The notes beneath the pieces were generated by a model. That model saw nothing but the letters and a program-made list of their open reading frames with translations, searched no databases and was not told the DNA's origin. 64,000 nucleotides of DNA, taken from contig CANTUZ010000005.1 in NCBI GenBank assembly GCA_947846985.1, positions 37,263,889 to 37,327,888 on the forward strand, in the 5' to 3' direction. The first letter of the stretch is position 1; each line of letters opens with the position of its first letter. The translations under genes and the position numbers were made by a program. Below, piece by piece: positions 26,351-39,400 of the stretch. The DNA comes from Fratercula arctica (taxonomy: Eukaryota > Chordata > Aves > Charadriiformes > Alcidae).

Positions 26351-27580
26351 GGAATCACAGAATGGTTTGTGTTGGAAGGGACCTTAAAGATCACCTAGTT
26401 CCAACCCCCCTGCCATGGGCAGGGACACCTCCCACTAGACCAGGCTGCTCAAAGCCCCATCCAGCCTGGCCTTGAACACTTCCAGGGATAGTGCATCCAC
26501 AATTTTCCTGGGCAACCTGTGCCTGTGCCTCACCACCCTCATAGTGAATATTTGCTTCCTGATATCTAATCTAAATCTATCCCTCCCAGTTTGAAGCCAT
26601 TACCCCTCATCCTATCACTACATGCCCTTGTAAAAAGTCCCTCTCCAGCTTTCTTGTAGGCCCCCTTCAGATACTGGAAAGCTGCTATAAGGTCTCCCTG
26701 GAGCCTTCTCTTCTCCAGGCTGAACAACCCCAACTCTCTCAGCCTGTCTTCATAGGAGAGGTGCTCCAGCCCTCTGATCATCTTTGTGGCCCTCCTCTGA
26801 ACCTACTCATGTCCTTCTCATGTTGGGGGCTCCAGAGCTGGATGCAGTACTCGAGGTAGGGTATCAAGAGAGCAGAGTAGAGGGGCAGAATCACCGCCCT
26901 CGACCTGCTGGCCACGCTTCTTTTAATGCAGCCCAGGATACAGTTGGCTTTCTGGGCTGCAAGTGCACATTGCCTGATCATGTTGAGATTCTTGTCCACC
27001 AACACCCCCAGGTCCCTCTCCTCAGGGCTGCTCTCAATCCGTTCTCTCCCCAGCCTGTATTTGTGCATGGGATCACCGCAACCCATGTGCACTTGGCCTC
27101 GTTGAACTTCATAAGATTTGCACAGGGCCACCTCTCCAGCCTGTCAAGGTCCCTCTGGATGGCATCTCTTCCCTCCAGCGTGGCAACTGCTCCACACAGT
27201 TTGGTGTCATCGGCAAACTTGTTGAGGGTGCACTCAATCCCAACATCCACATTGCCAACAAAGACGTTAAACCACCGGTCCCAGTATTGACCCCAGAGGA
27301 ACACCGCTCATCACTGCTCATCACTTGGACATTGAGCTATTGACTGCAACTCTTTGAGTGCAGCCGTCCAGCCAGTTCCTTATCCACTGAGTGGTCCATT
27401 GGTCAAATCCATGTCTCTCCAATTTAGAGGCGAGAATGTCATGTGGGACAGTGTCAACTGCTTTGCATGAGTTCAGGTAGATGGTCCAGGTACATGTCCC
27501 ATTTTGGCATTGGTCCGGGTAGATAGTCCAGGTATATATATTATTTTGGCATTGAGTACCAATGTAGGATGATTGCAATA
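26351..27580 (-). mobile_element. CR1 LINE fragment (5'-truncated, with reverse transcriptase remnants)
   Basis: A non-LTR retrotransposon relic on the minus strand, about 1.2 kb. Its 3' end on the plus strand gives the typical avian GAATCACAGAATGG start. Broken minus-strand frames encode the RT C-terminal region. They contain [13 protein letters not shown], the catalytic FADDTKLCGA near 27188-27217, [26 protein letters not shown] and [20 protein letters not shown]. Frames shift several times, so it is inactive. Near 27474-27560 a unit of about 40 bp is imperfectly duplicated. Confidence 0.95.
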
Positions 27581-29655
27581 TACATGCTGGCCATCACAAA
27601 GGAGAATGTGTCCAGAATAGCAGCTAATTGAAGGATGAATCATAAAAAAGCCTCCACGATGGCGACAATGAAGAAATAGTTTTTACAGATGAACAAAAAT
27701 ATTCTGTATGCTCGCTCACACATATTGTTTGACCGCAGATAACTAGCCAAAGCCTCCTGACTACAGTTTATAATAAGGGACTATATGGCACTTGATTATG
27801 TGCGTCTTGACTTCTGGTGTGAGGAACATGAGTGCTATTTCCTGTGGTTTTGCATGAGACATGTGGAAGCAAGATTACATCTTTCATAAGCTGCCAACCT
27901 GATTTCACAGAGTCTTGAAAAACATGTCCTCTGGGGAGGAGTATCCACAACCAAGTTGATGTTCTGGATTGCTCTTTGCTTTCTGACCTTTAGATTAGCA
28001 GAGCTATGTTAGCAGGTATTTGTAAGAGTATATATGTCCATCCATCTGCCTAGTGTCTCTGCTTCTAAGATGGTTGCTGTGCATCGTTTCCGCAACCTGA
28101 GGGGTACAACGTCTTTTCTGTCTAATGTGGCCTTCCTTTCAAAGGGTTTAGGATAAAAAAAAAAAAAACAAACAACAAACTGAATTGTGATGTGGTAGAT
28201 TAAAAGATGCCTGTCTAGACAGAGCACAGCTGTTTAGAGGACTCTGAATATCCATTTTGAAAATCCAACACTAAGAGAGACTCGTTGCTCAAATGCAACA
28301 TCTGGAGAAGCTGTGTTGCCATATAACAACTAAAACTGTAGTTTACGTCACATTCATTTTCTTGTGTTGGTGACATCAATGTGACCAAAGATTATAACCT
28401 GGTTTCCAGCCTTCCAGCTTTAACCTTGCAAGATGTGGCATTAGAGTAAGCATTCAAAGTTCATCTGCTTACCCAGAAGCTTTTTAGAAAAAGTCCCGAA
28501 GCTATTTAATCTGCACCTTTGGACTGAACATTTCCCACATGCTTCCTGTTGGATCTTCTGACATTTCCATTTTAGTTCTAGCCAAAAGTACTCTAAACAC
28601 AGCCTTTCTCATGACGTTCAGCACTCTCATACTTGTAACATAGGAGAGATCATATTCTCTGGTGAAAAAGAGATGCAACCTTATCTTTAAATATATGTTT
28701 GTCTCTTTTAGTAGCTCATAAAAAAATTCCGAAAAGGAGGCTAAGACAAAATAGTATCCTGGTGGATCCAACACAAGAGTGATCAAATGAGCGAGCAGGT
28801 CCTCTGGATACTCTTGCAGGGAAACTCTTCAATCTCTGCCACAGCGAAGTGTTGATATCTTATAATGCACAACATCAAAAGAGTCTATATCAAGCAGATG
28901 ACTGATATGCCCTGGGACAGTCCAACTTTTTGTTACCGTAACAAAGATAACATTTTGAGATGAAAAAAAGAATACAAATAAAGCTTTTAGATACATAATT
29001 TCTTAAACAGTTTTCAGGAACAAATACACCAAACATTTCATTGAGATGTGTGTCTGATAGACTGTGAAATCAACTGTCCTGAATCTCTCCTGTTTATTAT
29101 TAATGAAGCAGGATGGAACTTGCTTATATAGAAGGATCTGAGGTTCCAGTGTATGAGCAAGGTTGCGTATGCATTACTTCACACTTTTTGCACAGTCCAG
29201 AGACTCAGAAATTCCAGATGTAATTTAAAAGTAATTAAAACACACATTTCATCAATACTGATGAATTTACATTATTTTCAGAGTTCTAACATGACAAAAA
29301 CAGGCTCTTGTCAAAGATTCTTTACGCTGCAAGAAGGCCTGTTGCTGGAAGCCCCACATCAGGTTGTGTAGAGAGAAAAAAGTGTATAAAATAAGAGGAG
29401 AGTTCATAAACTCAGAGTATGACCAAGTGGTTCAGCTGTAGACCCTGAAAAATTTATAGTTGTTGCTATGCCAGAAATTCCATAAGTAGCATTAAGATAA
29501 TATTTTTACAGGTGACCACTGTGTTCATCATTGGTTGAGTGCCCCCACTGCAGTATTTTGGTCCTGCCTTTTGCAATAGCTTTCATGACTGCCGGTGCGT
29601 ATACTGGAAGCAGTGAATGTGGCTACCTGTCTCCTTTTGGGTAGAAATAAATACA
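27581..29655. other. Intergenic DNA, no gene seen
   Basis: Short frames only, including a 94-codon minus-strand frame at 28502-28786 with no recognisable family. No clear repeat. Confidence 0.55.
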
Positions 29656-29659
29656 AGTT

Positions 29660-29800
29660 GAGAGTCAGGAGCTCTGGGCAGCCACTGATCTGCTTTGTGG
29701 CCCAAAACTGGCCACGTTCCTTTCCTGTCTCAGTTGTCTCATCTGTGGAAAGGGAATGATATTATTTTTCTCATAAGACGTCATAAAAATAGTTAATGAG
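29660..29800 (+). mobile_element. MIR-like SINE relic
   Basis: The stretch follows the MIR layout: GAGTCAGGAGCTCTGGG, then CTCAGTTGTCTCATCTGTGG and AATGATATTAT with a degenerate tail. Heavily diverged. Family assignment is from memory of the consensus. Confidence 0.55.
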
Positions 29801-30232
29801 TCACAATGGAAAAGCTCACGAAGAAATGAGTAATTTGTGTATTTTATGTAGGGTTTGGATGGCAGGATTGTAAATTAGGCAGGGACCCACACATGGAGTG
29901 AAAAAGATAAAAGGAAATATAGAACAGGAGCATCATTCCAGCCAATAAATGAGGTGCGGCAATAGTTTTGTGAAAAAAATTTGTATGCACACGCAACTAA
30001 AATGTGTGGCACAATGCATGAAAATGAGACAACACAGTGTTGCACTGACAACATTCTTACATCTCCTGTCTTTTAAGGTACTTTCAAGTATTTGACTCTG
30101 CATGCCATTTTTTATTCCAGTTTATCAAGAACTAGACAACTATAACGGGTCGAGAAAACTTGGAGCCAGAAATCAAATATAAACATACGTATCCATTCCT
30201 GCAATAAAACAGCCCAAGACATTTTTATGGTC

Positions 30233-30325
30233 GGATCCTCAATTGCTGCGAAAGGGTAAAACTCTACTGAAGTCAATGGAGCTGCATTCAATTTAACCTG
30301 GCTCAGGACGTGGCCCCTAATCCTT
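30233..30325 (+). repeat. Ancient amniote interspersed repeat relic
   Basis: Contains CTGAAGTCAATGGAGCTGCA and a following GGCTCAGGACGTGGCCCC, a pattern of a very old dispersed family. Related fragments are seen near 34215-34285, 31885-31945, 39990-40050 and 60470-60530. Confidence 0.45.
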
Positions 30326-30949
30326 TAACAAGATTTTAATGTTAGCCATGTGATTTCCATCTTAAAATCCCTGCAGGCAAGGCTTGGACTGAGGAGGGGT
30401 ATGCTGGAGAAGAAACCTGGAGAGATTTTCTTACTTTTTTTCGTTTTCATCTGAGACTGTCATCCTGTTCTCCAGAAACTCAATATTAATTTGAAAATAA
30501 AAAAAAAAATTGTACTGTTGCAGAAAAGTCCTTGAAGCTGTAAAATGGAAGGTAACTGGTTCTGAGCTGCATTCTTGCATCTGAAGAAGCTCAGGAACAT
30601 TTCTCTTGTGCAGAATGATTCATTAACTGAGACACCTTTTAACAGAAACACCAAGGTTCTGAAACCATTAGTCTTGGACTTGGGGGTTTCAGACACTTGC
30701 CTGTTGTGCTTGGTCAAGGATGTATCTGAATATCACTGCAAAAATGCCAAACCTGATAAACCCAAATGAGCCTGCCCGCGCTTCTGTTTTTCTAGGTCAA
30801 GCCTTATCAGTTTGAATCAGGAAAACATTAACAAGGCAAAAACATACACATCTTCTGGCCAGCCTTGCAAATAGAAAAAAGTATTTGAAATTTAGAGAAT
30901 TAGAAGAAGCGTAGCAAAACACAAACGACTTTGAGTCTGGAACAAGTGA

Positions 30950-31850
30950 AAAAGATCATCTAGGTAGAATAGTCCAATGCCCTGTATGGAAAGCTTGTCT
31001 TCTGTAAATGCCCTCAAGGTTTTATCAAGTGTCCTTTGAAGCACATGTAGACACGATGCAATAACTACCTTTAGGGTAAATTTTTCCTTCATCTCATTGT
31101 CCGTGTGACTTACATTTTCTTTTTAATTTTTATATACACATCTCTTTCCCCTTTCAAGTTATTGTTCCTCAACGTGCTATTTCCAACCTCAGTTATTCAT
31201 CTCTCCCTCCTTTTGGACTATTGCCATTTAAATGTTTAAAGACTGTTATCATAGCTTCTTTTCCTTAAGGTCTAACCATGAAGAACCCTTAGCCTCTCAC
31301 AGAATAGATCACACCTTGTAATACTTGTTTCTGTCATCATTTCCTGGATTCTCTCTAAGACACTTGCTGTGCATACTAAACATAATAGCAGATGAATTTA
31401 TTTGCAGAAAGGTATTGTAACAAAAAAAAAAAAAAAAATTGAAGGTTATTCTGTATAAATTGACTTCTCTGGATAGCAGAGAATTTGGCTAATGGTAAGA
31501 AATAGAACCCTGCATCAGCCATTAGCAATAAGCAAATCAAAGTCTTAATTCTTATCTCTCTGCTTTCATGAATAGATCTGCTACTTGTGCAACGTCATTA
31601 AATTGAAACCTCATGTCCAATATGTTCTTATCTCTCACCCCAAATCTTTTCAACATTACTGTTCTTCCTGTATAATGTTCCTTTGATTTTATGCCAGATA
31701 GTATTTTCCTCCACGTGTATTATTTTACATTTATCCACATTAAATCGTATTCATTTTAATGCTTTCTAAGCTCCTCTGATGTTTGCTATTTCCAGTCCTT
31801 CCTATTTTGGTATCATCTCTAAATACATTCATTGTACAATTTCCTTTCTC
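30950..31850 (-). mobile_element. Very old CR1-type LINE relic
   Basis: The plus strand follows the order of a reversed CR1 3' half: a TTTTTCCTTCATCTC block, GTTATCATAGCTTCTTTTCC, TCCTGGATTCTCTCTAA, ACATTTATCCACATTAAATC and TTGGTATCATCTCTAAAT. No open frame remains. Inference from word order only. Confidence 0.4.
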
Positions 31851-34369
31851 TTTAAGATCAATAGGGTAAAATCATTACTTTAATGGCCTGATTTTCAAAG
31901 ATGCTGAGCACCTGTCTCTCCTGCAGGCTCCATTTGTATCTGTGTACAGAACTGGGCAAATAAAACTACCCTTTTTTGGTTTGATGCTGAAAAAAAATTG
32001 AAAAAATATACCTTCTGAGTCAACCCAAAGCTAAATTATTTTTTCTTTTCTTCCTGAAATGCAGACTGGAAAACATTCATTTTGGATTAACCAAAAGGTT
32101 TCTTTTAATCTGAGGAAAAACATTTTGTTTCATTTTTCTTTAAAGAAAAGCTATTGCCCTCAAAAATTAAAAATAGATGCATTTTGAAGTGAAATGAAAT
32201 TTCAAATTTGCTTTAGAAAGTGCTTAAAATGAATAATCTTTTTAATTTTGGCACTTAGGCAGGAGTCATGAATTTGACATGAATTCTCAAATTGTTTTAT
32301 TTCATTTAATCTGCCCAATGCAAGAGATGATACAATCTGATCTGGAAAAACTAGGTGTTAAAACAATCAGTTCCTGAACTGTATATCTGTAGGAGGCTCC
32401 ACTTCCAGCTGTTCTTCCATGAGCTGTCACATGTGTATGGCTCAGCTGGAATCCTTTCTCCTCCCAAGCTGGGCCCCCAAATCCCTACTTTGGCTAGGTT
32501 TCTGTTCCAATTCTTGCCTGACCCTGACCTGAAAACGTCTTTTTTTTTTTTTTTTTTTTAAAGGAAAAAGGATTGAGACAATTCTGGTAGTCTCTGTTTG
32601 CTGTGGAAAATTTGCACTCTACTCCACTGCTTCTGCTGTTGCTATACAGAATTTTCCCATTGTAGCGCTGGTCCCAGAGACACTGTGCCTCAGGGTAGGC
32701 AGAAAGTGCACCCATTACATCATCTGTCTAATAGATGGCGTAAGGGGAAGATTTCTGTAACTGGCATCTTTTGATCCAATATCCAGCAGCATGAGAATCC
32801 CAGGGCCCTTTTGAATGGGAAGTAAAGGATTGAGGCCTTCACCTGATTGCAGCTCATAGGCACTAAAAAGAGAGATTGAAAGAGTAACTTTCTCCTGTGT
32901 TTATTTATGTAGGTGCTCCTGTTAATTGCCAGAAGCTCATCAATTAAGTACAGACCTAAATTTTGATCCATAGAGCATGCTATTTTCTACCTTATTCCAA
33001 ACTCACGAAGCAGAGAAATACTAAAACCAGCTCTTAGTGTAACAGAGAGAGAATAACCAAGACTCCCTGGCAGAAAAATCTAACATCTCTTAAACATACA
33101 GGTGAAAGCTGTTTCACAAATGATAGGTCATTTGTGTAAAGATATTTTGGACAATGATTACATGGCAAAATACTCAGTTTAAGCAGTATCCCAGCACTCT
33201 CCTACCTACAATTAAAACATTATGCCCTTGACTTCCACGACAAGATGGGTTTTCAAAGACCTCTCATGGGAATCAAAACAGTAATTACCCGTTCATCAGG
33301 CTTGAGAAGTATGAGCTCTCATTTTTATATAGAGCTCATTAAAATAGATTTGGAAGATAAATGCAAATATATGAAGAGGTGGGAAGAATCCCTAGGTAGA
33401 GAGATTTCATTCAAACAGTGGTCTGTAATTTGGCACAGAGCAACTACTTCTTCCATAAGTATTATGAAAAGAAAGTAATGATAAAATGTTAGTTAAAGTT
33501 GTCTCTTACTTCCTGCACTGTGAAAATACCTACAGAGTTTTCTGAGTTCGGTTGAATAGGATGAAGAGAGGAATAAAAGATTTTTTCCTGTCTTTGGTAG
33601 GTATTGTCTTATAACCCAACCGAGGAGCCAGCATCAGCACTGAATTCTGAGCTTACAGAACTGTGGGAGTCAGGATGCCTCATCAAACCTCTGTTAAATT
33701 TGGGGAACATTCAGTGAGGGAATATCTGTCAAACTAAATATTTTGAGTCCATTTCATTGACTGGATCCTCTGGCCTGCTAGGTCATGACACATGACTATC
33801 AGAGGATGGTAGTACAGGTAACCACAAGTATCAGATACCCGGTTTGATCCGCATTGATGCAGACACCTTGGCCCCTTGTTTAGCAGATATATTGCCTGTT
33901 CTCTGATGCTGGTACAGGATTATACGTGGTTGTATATTTCCTAGTGTTCTCTTCAGAGTGGTTTTAAATTTCTTGGGCACTGGGGCTGCCTTTTCCTCTG
34001 CCTTTAGAAGATATTTTTACTTCTACTAATAGGTCTTGCTGTTGAGAAGTTAGTACCTTGTAAATAATAATAATATGCAGCCTTAAATATGGAGAAAATT
34101 TAATTTCTGAAATGAATAACTGGATTTCAAAATCCAAACAGCTCAATATTCGGCCATTAGCTCTATCTCATATAATCCTCAGTCCTTATATGAGGTTATT
34201 CATATAGAAGAACTATTCCTGCTGAAGTCAATGGCAAAATTCCTTTTGATTTAATAGAAACTTTTGCAGATTTTAGGACCATAAACATGACAATCAACAG
34301 AAGTGCCACCTAACTTTTGTCCTATGCTCATAATTTCTGTTTAAGACACTGTACATTTGGGAAAGACAG

Positions 34370-34660
34370 CCAGTTTTGTTTTGAAGACTGCAAATACGAA
34401 GAATTCACCATCTCCTGAGAAATAGTTCCATCGTTTAATTAGCGTAGCTTTTAAAATATATTTCTAATAGAAATTTATATAACATCAGCTTCAAACTATT
34501 CATGCCATGCCTTTTTGTGTTGGGCTAAAATCCTTTCTATTGTTAGGAATATTTTATTCATGCTGTTCCTTGTAGACTCTAATCTAGTAATCTGTTATAT
34601 TTTATCTTCACTAAGCAAACAGATTGATTTTTATTCTGACTACAACAGATGCGGGTATAT
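34370..34660 (-). mobile_element. Very old CR1/L3-type LINE relic
   Basis: Words such as AGTTCCATCGTTTAATTA, GTAGACTCTAATCTAGTAA and CACTAAGCAAACAGATTGA occur in the order found in reversed ancient CR1/L3 elements. Strongly decayed. Confidence 0.35.
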
Positions 34661-35099
34661 TTAACAATCAAACCTGTAATACCATCACAAAACAAGATGA
34701 AGATTGATTGTTTTCCACACAACCACATTCCTCTACTTTATGCTATCACCTTCAATTCTTCACTGGTTACATCAGATTATTACCATTACTTAATTCAGGA
34801 TTCATGTCAGCAATATAGGCTAGAGCCATGTAGACTTTTCTTTTTAAGATGTTGGCACAATATAAACTTTTTCAAGATTTGTTAAAAGTCAACAGTAGTT
34901 CATGGAGTTTCTTAGCCAATGTTTTTTTGGCATAAACTTCTCCAGTTCTACAGTTCTAAAAATATTTAGTAGCTTCTGTTTAATGTCCTCCCTACTTGTT
35001 ACCAATGGAAAGCATTTAGTCTTTTCTATAAGATATGAATGTATCATCTTTCCAGAACATAATTATTTGTTGAATTCTTCGTCTTCTGCAGACTGATAA

Positions 35100-36417
35100 T
35101 TTTACATTCGTTGCATAGACATCTGTCATTGCTAGGTACTATTTTTTTTGATGTATTATAAAACTAACAACAACATTTTTACGAACACCATGGAAAACAG
35201 AGTTTTTAGGTCTTTTTGTTATTTGCATTCTACTGTTGATTTTTATTCACTATAATCGATGCCTTATTTTCCCCCCTCATTTATTTATTTCAAAATCTTT
35301 CAACTCCTGGTTGGGACAGTTTTCAGTTTTGAACCAAACTTTCTGTTTTATTCTATGGCTAAACATCTTTTTTTCTTTTTCCTTTTCTTTCTCTTTTTTT
35401 GTCTTTTCCAGTAATCCATAAGGTATTTTTAAACAGTTACCAATTATCATTTGCATCTGTCTTTTAAATGCTCTGTTCCTCAAATCTGTTCAAAGCTGGT
35501 TTTGCTGTATATATGTGTATATCATCTCCTGCACCAGGGGTCAGCCACCCTCAGCGTGAGTGATAAATGGAGAGGTTTTGAATGTCACATAGCAGGGTTG
35601 GTCCAGTGCCATGAGCGATGAGCCATGAGATCTTGAGAAAGGTAGCGTTTCCCAGTTCTTAGTTCCTACTGAGTTCTGAAATCAGCAAGAGTTGGGAGCC
35701 CCTAACTCAAACAGAGACAAGACAAGACGGAAAGAAAAGTATGATCTGATATATCACTCCTGAAAGGCTGCTGGCTGTTTTACTACCGGATGGGAATGTA
35801 GTTTGTTTGCACATAAAAATGAAGTTATACTGTGCCCACTACTACCTTGATAGCTGTTAGCAAATTATTCATTATCCATAAGAACAAAATCTCTTCTAGA
35901 ACTTTCTTGAATTTCTTTAAATACTTTTTAAATGAGGAAGTTGTCCAGAGTTTTCCAAGGCTCCAAGGATATTTCACCGGGTAAAATTTCCTGCACATAA
36001 CTTCTGATTAGCATCCTCCACAATGCAGTTTTTCTACCTAGCCATCTCGGATAGATTTTTAAAGAGCTGTTCATCCTCTTCCTAAATTCAATCTGGTAGC
36101 CTGCTGCTGACTCCTGCACCACTACTCCATCTCATGATTTATCATTTAATATGTTTATCAATAAGCATTCCAAGTCCTTTTTTTTTCTACATTGTCAATA
36201 ATTTTAGAGCAGATAATGCTATCCTTAGCGTACACTATCCAAGCCTTGTCCTTTAGTTTCCTGCTTTTTCCTAACAGAGTACAGCCAGTGATTTTAACAT
36301 TCCAGTGATATGAATCATTCAATTGGATGTGGTACTAATCATATATAATTGCTCTCTATAAATTAGTGTATCTAACACATTTTGTTTATTACTCAGACTA
36401 GCATTGGCATTTAGGCA

Positions 36418-36448
<31 letters not shown>

Positions 36449-39400
36449 TGTCTCTTGGTGCCTTAATTCTTTACACACATGCTGTTTCGAATGAAAGTTG
36501 CATGTTTGAGCATATACACTGTGTTCTAGCCCTGGGCAACATCCCTTTAGATGCTAATGTAGAGCCTTCCCAGCTACTTCAGCTGGTTTCTCACAACATG
36601 GAAGACCATGAGTGAGTGTATCTGTGCTGCCTATTGGACAGGCTTCCATCATTACTCAGCTGTTTTCTAGCATGTTATTTTTAGAAGTTGGATTTAACAT
36701 TATCATAACAACATTAAAGAACTTTCATGAGTCTAAGACCTTGGAATTTTCTCTTTTTTTATCAAGAAAAAGTCATGCAGGCATTGTGAAAGCACTATTA
36801 TGTTCTGTTGGTCAGCACATGCTTTTTTTTTTTTAGGTCATTTCAACTTCTACACAAACAACATAGCACTAATGAAGAGTTTGGGGGTGGGATGGTGAAA
36901 ATGAAAAACAGAAATCTAACACTGAAAGGCAACAATGGACTTGGCTCTTGACAGGTTGAGGGATATGCTCTGAGTTTTAGTATATTACAAGAGCAGCACA
37001 AATATGCTGAAACATGCTCAAACATATCTATAGATGAACATACAGAGCTTTTTAGCTTCCAGGCTGCCAGCATTCTCAGTAGTTGGCTCTATCTTAAGAC
37101 AGCTTTACATTGTTAAAGCTTTCCAAGTTTATAAATATCTTGGAATCCATGATGTCCTGCCAATTTCCTTCATTTTCATTCTAGACATCGGTGGTTTCCG
37201 GCATAAAATTGGGTGTATGAACTGAGGGTCTGTCTACACATATGTGGGTATCCGTACTCTCCTACCATCTACCCTTATACATACCACAGTAATATGCACT
37301 AACTCTGAGCAGACCAGCTCCCCTGAAAGTGTGGGTGAACTGCATTCGTTTTGTAGCTTGGATGTAATTTGCTGGGAGTACCTGGACTGATCTATAAATA
37401 GTTTGTTAGCAAACTTTTGTTTATGGTTACCTGTATCTGTACATTCTGGACCTTCGACCTCCTAACTCTCTACTTACTTCCTTATTTTCCAGAATCTAAT
37501 AGCTGTGCAATTTTCTCCCTGCTTCACATTTAATCTTTAAGTTCTCATGAGCATTGTCAAGTACAGACATAGCAAATCCCTGCTCTCTTTGCCAAACCAA
37601 AGATTACCTTCACACATGCGGCTGGATAACCAGAGGAGCATACCAGGATTCTTGTTCATTTCTGGAGGTGATATTCATATGAGTATGATTTAGCATAAAA
37701 ATATGTACTATTACTTGGCCACAGGAAAGCAACTGATGGCATTGGCCCATTACTGGGCCAAACTGCTTTACAGAGTGTAGATCAAAGACTTGCAGCAGCT
37801 GTACTACGCAACTGAGGATGCAAATCCAATGTTCAGCAGGTTATCTGCCTATTCTGGGGTGTCCCTGCTCGGGGGTACTTGACCACAGCTTTTCACTTTT
37901 CGATGCCTTGATGAAGAGCTTGCAATATGCGTGACCTGCTCTGTACCCAGCAGCGTGACATGCAGAAAAAAAGATGGGATAATACCAAAGAGGAATTCCA
38001 GGAACAGACTGTATCCATCTCAGTGCAGGTTTGTTCACATCCTCACAGGATCAGTCCCCTCGCCTGGATTATTTAGAAGATACACAGAACCTGCAGCTGA
38101 GTGAACTCACATAGGCAGCCACTTGCTACATGTGTAAGCGACTAATTTTAAAAGGAAGGTGCTTTCTATGGTATAATTATAAAAGATGTTTAAGCATTTA
38201 GCATGTGCAGCTTCAGGCAGCAGCTATGCTATTAATTTTTAAAAATAACTTGTTACCTCCTCCTTGGCTGTTCTAAAAGCATGTTACAAAGTGGCCATCA
38301 AGCATAGGAAAAGGTTCACATGGACAAATACTGCATATTTCAAAAGGCAATATTTGTGGTGTTTAATACTCATAGGATGGCAGGCTCAGCAGGTAAAGAA
38401 TACAGAACTTTGTGAATAGAAATATTTTTCTTTTGCTCCAGTGCTACCAACTGCTTGCCAGCAGTTTAAGTATGTCCAGAATATAAACTGTGGAGTCGCT
38501 GCTGAAGTCCACAGTCATTGCAGTCCACTGCTCATTGTCTTTGCTCTGTCACTTCACTGAAATCCTGTCTGGCGCTGGTAAAGTCACTTTTGTGCTACTA
38601 AATACTCAGTGTCTAGTTCAGCACTTCCTCAGGGTTCCTCCTTTTTCTCATCCCAGACAGAATGCTTTTCAAGCATCTGAACAGGTCCATCTCATCAGCT
38701 GGTTGGCAATCTAGGTGTTCACTTTGTTCATTGATTCACTGCCTCATCTCCTGTTTTCCTCCTGCATGCAGGCTGATGCAGGCTTAGTTTCTTCTGCTTT
38801 TCATTCTGAACATTCTACTGTCATTAAGTCCTTAATATTTTTGCTAATTGAAAAAAAGAAAAAAAAGCCAGCCCAGACAGGTTTGTATACTGGGAAGAGT
38901 GGGTTTGTTTGGACTTGACCTTCTTTTTACCTCAACACCCCAAAACCCAGATTGGTTTTCTTTTTTCGTTAATCTTCTTTTTTTTTTCTTTAATTCTCTT
39001 TTCTTGAATTGGTAGGTGCACATTGGAGCAGCCATGAGGATGAAGCTCAGCAATGACCCTTCTTTATGCTGAAGAAGATATGATTGTAAAAGTACCAGGA
39101 AAGAAGGAGGACTAGAGGTAGCTCTCTGGGCTGAAGAAGTAGGTGGCATGAAACACAGAAAGGCTGATGAAAGCATTCCATAGACAGAAAGAAATTCAGG
39201 AAAGGGAACTGGGTTGTGTTTGCATGGAAGAATACACTGAGATCTTACAGCTTTTCATTTGTGATCTGCTTGAGCTATTATATTTATCTGTATCAATTTG
39301 TGAAAAAATCTTTTCCTTTCCTTTGTAATAATGGCCATTCAGATGAACAGACATAAATTAAGAAACTGAGTTTAATTTAAAGTGAAAACCTCCAAACACA

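Noticed and set aside
26566..27578. Several minus-strand frames with reverse transcriptase similarity as a host gene
   Set aside because: They are pieces of one decayed CR1 element with frameshifts.
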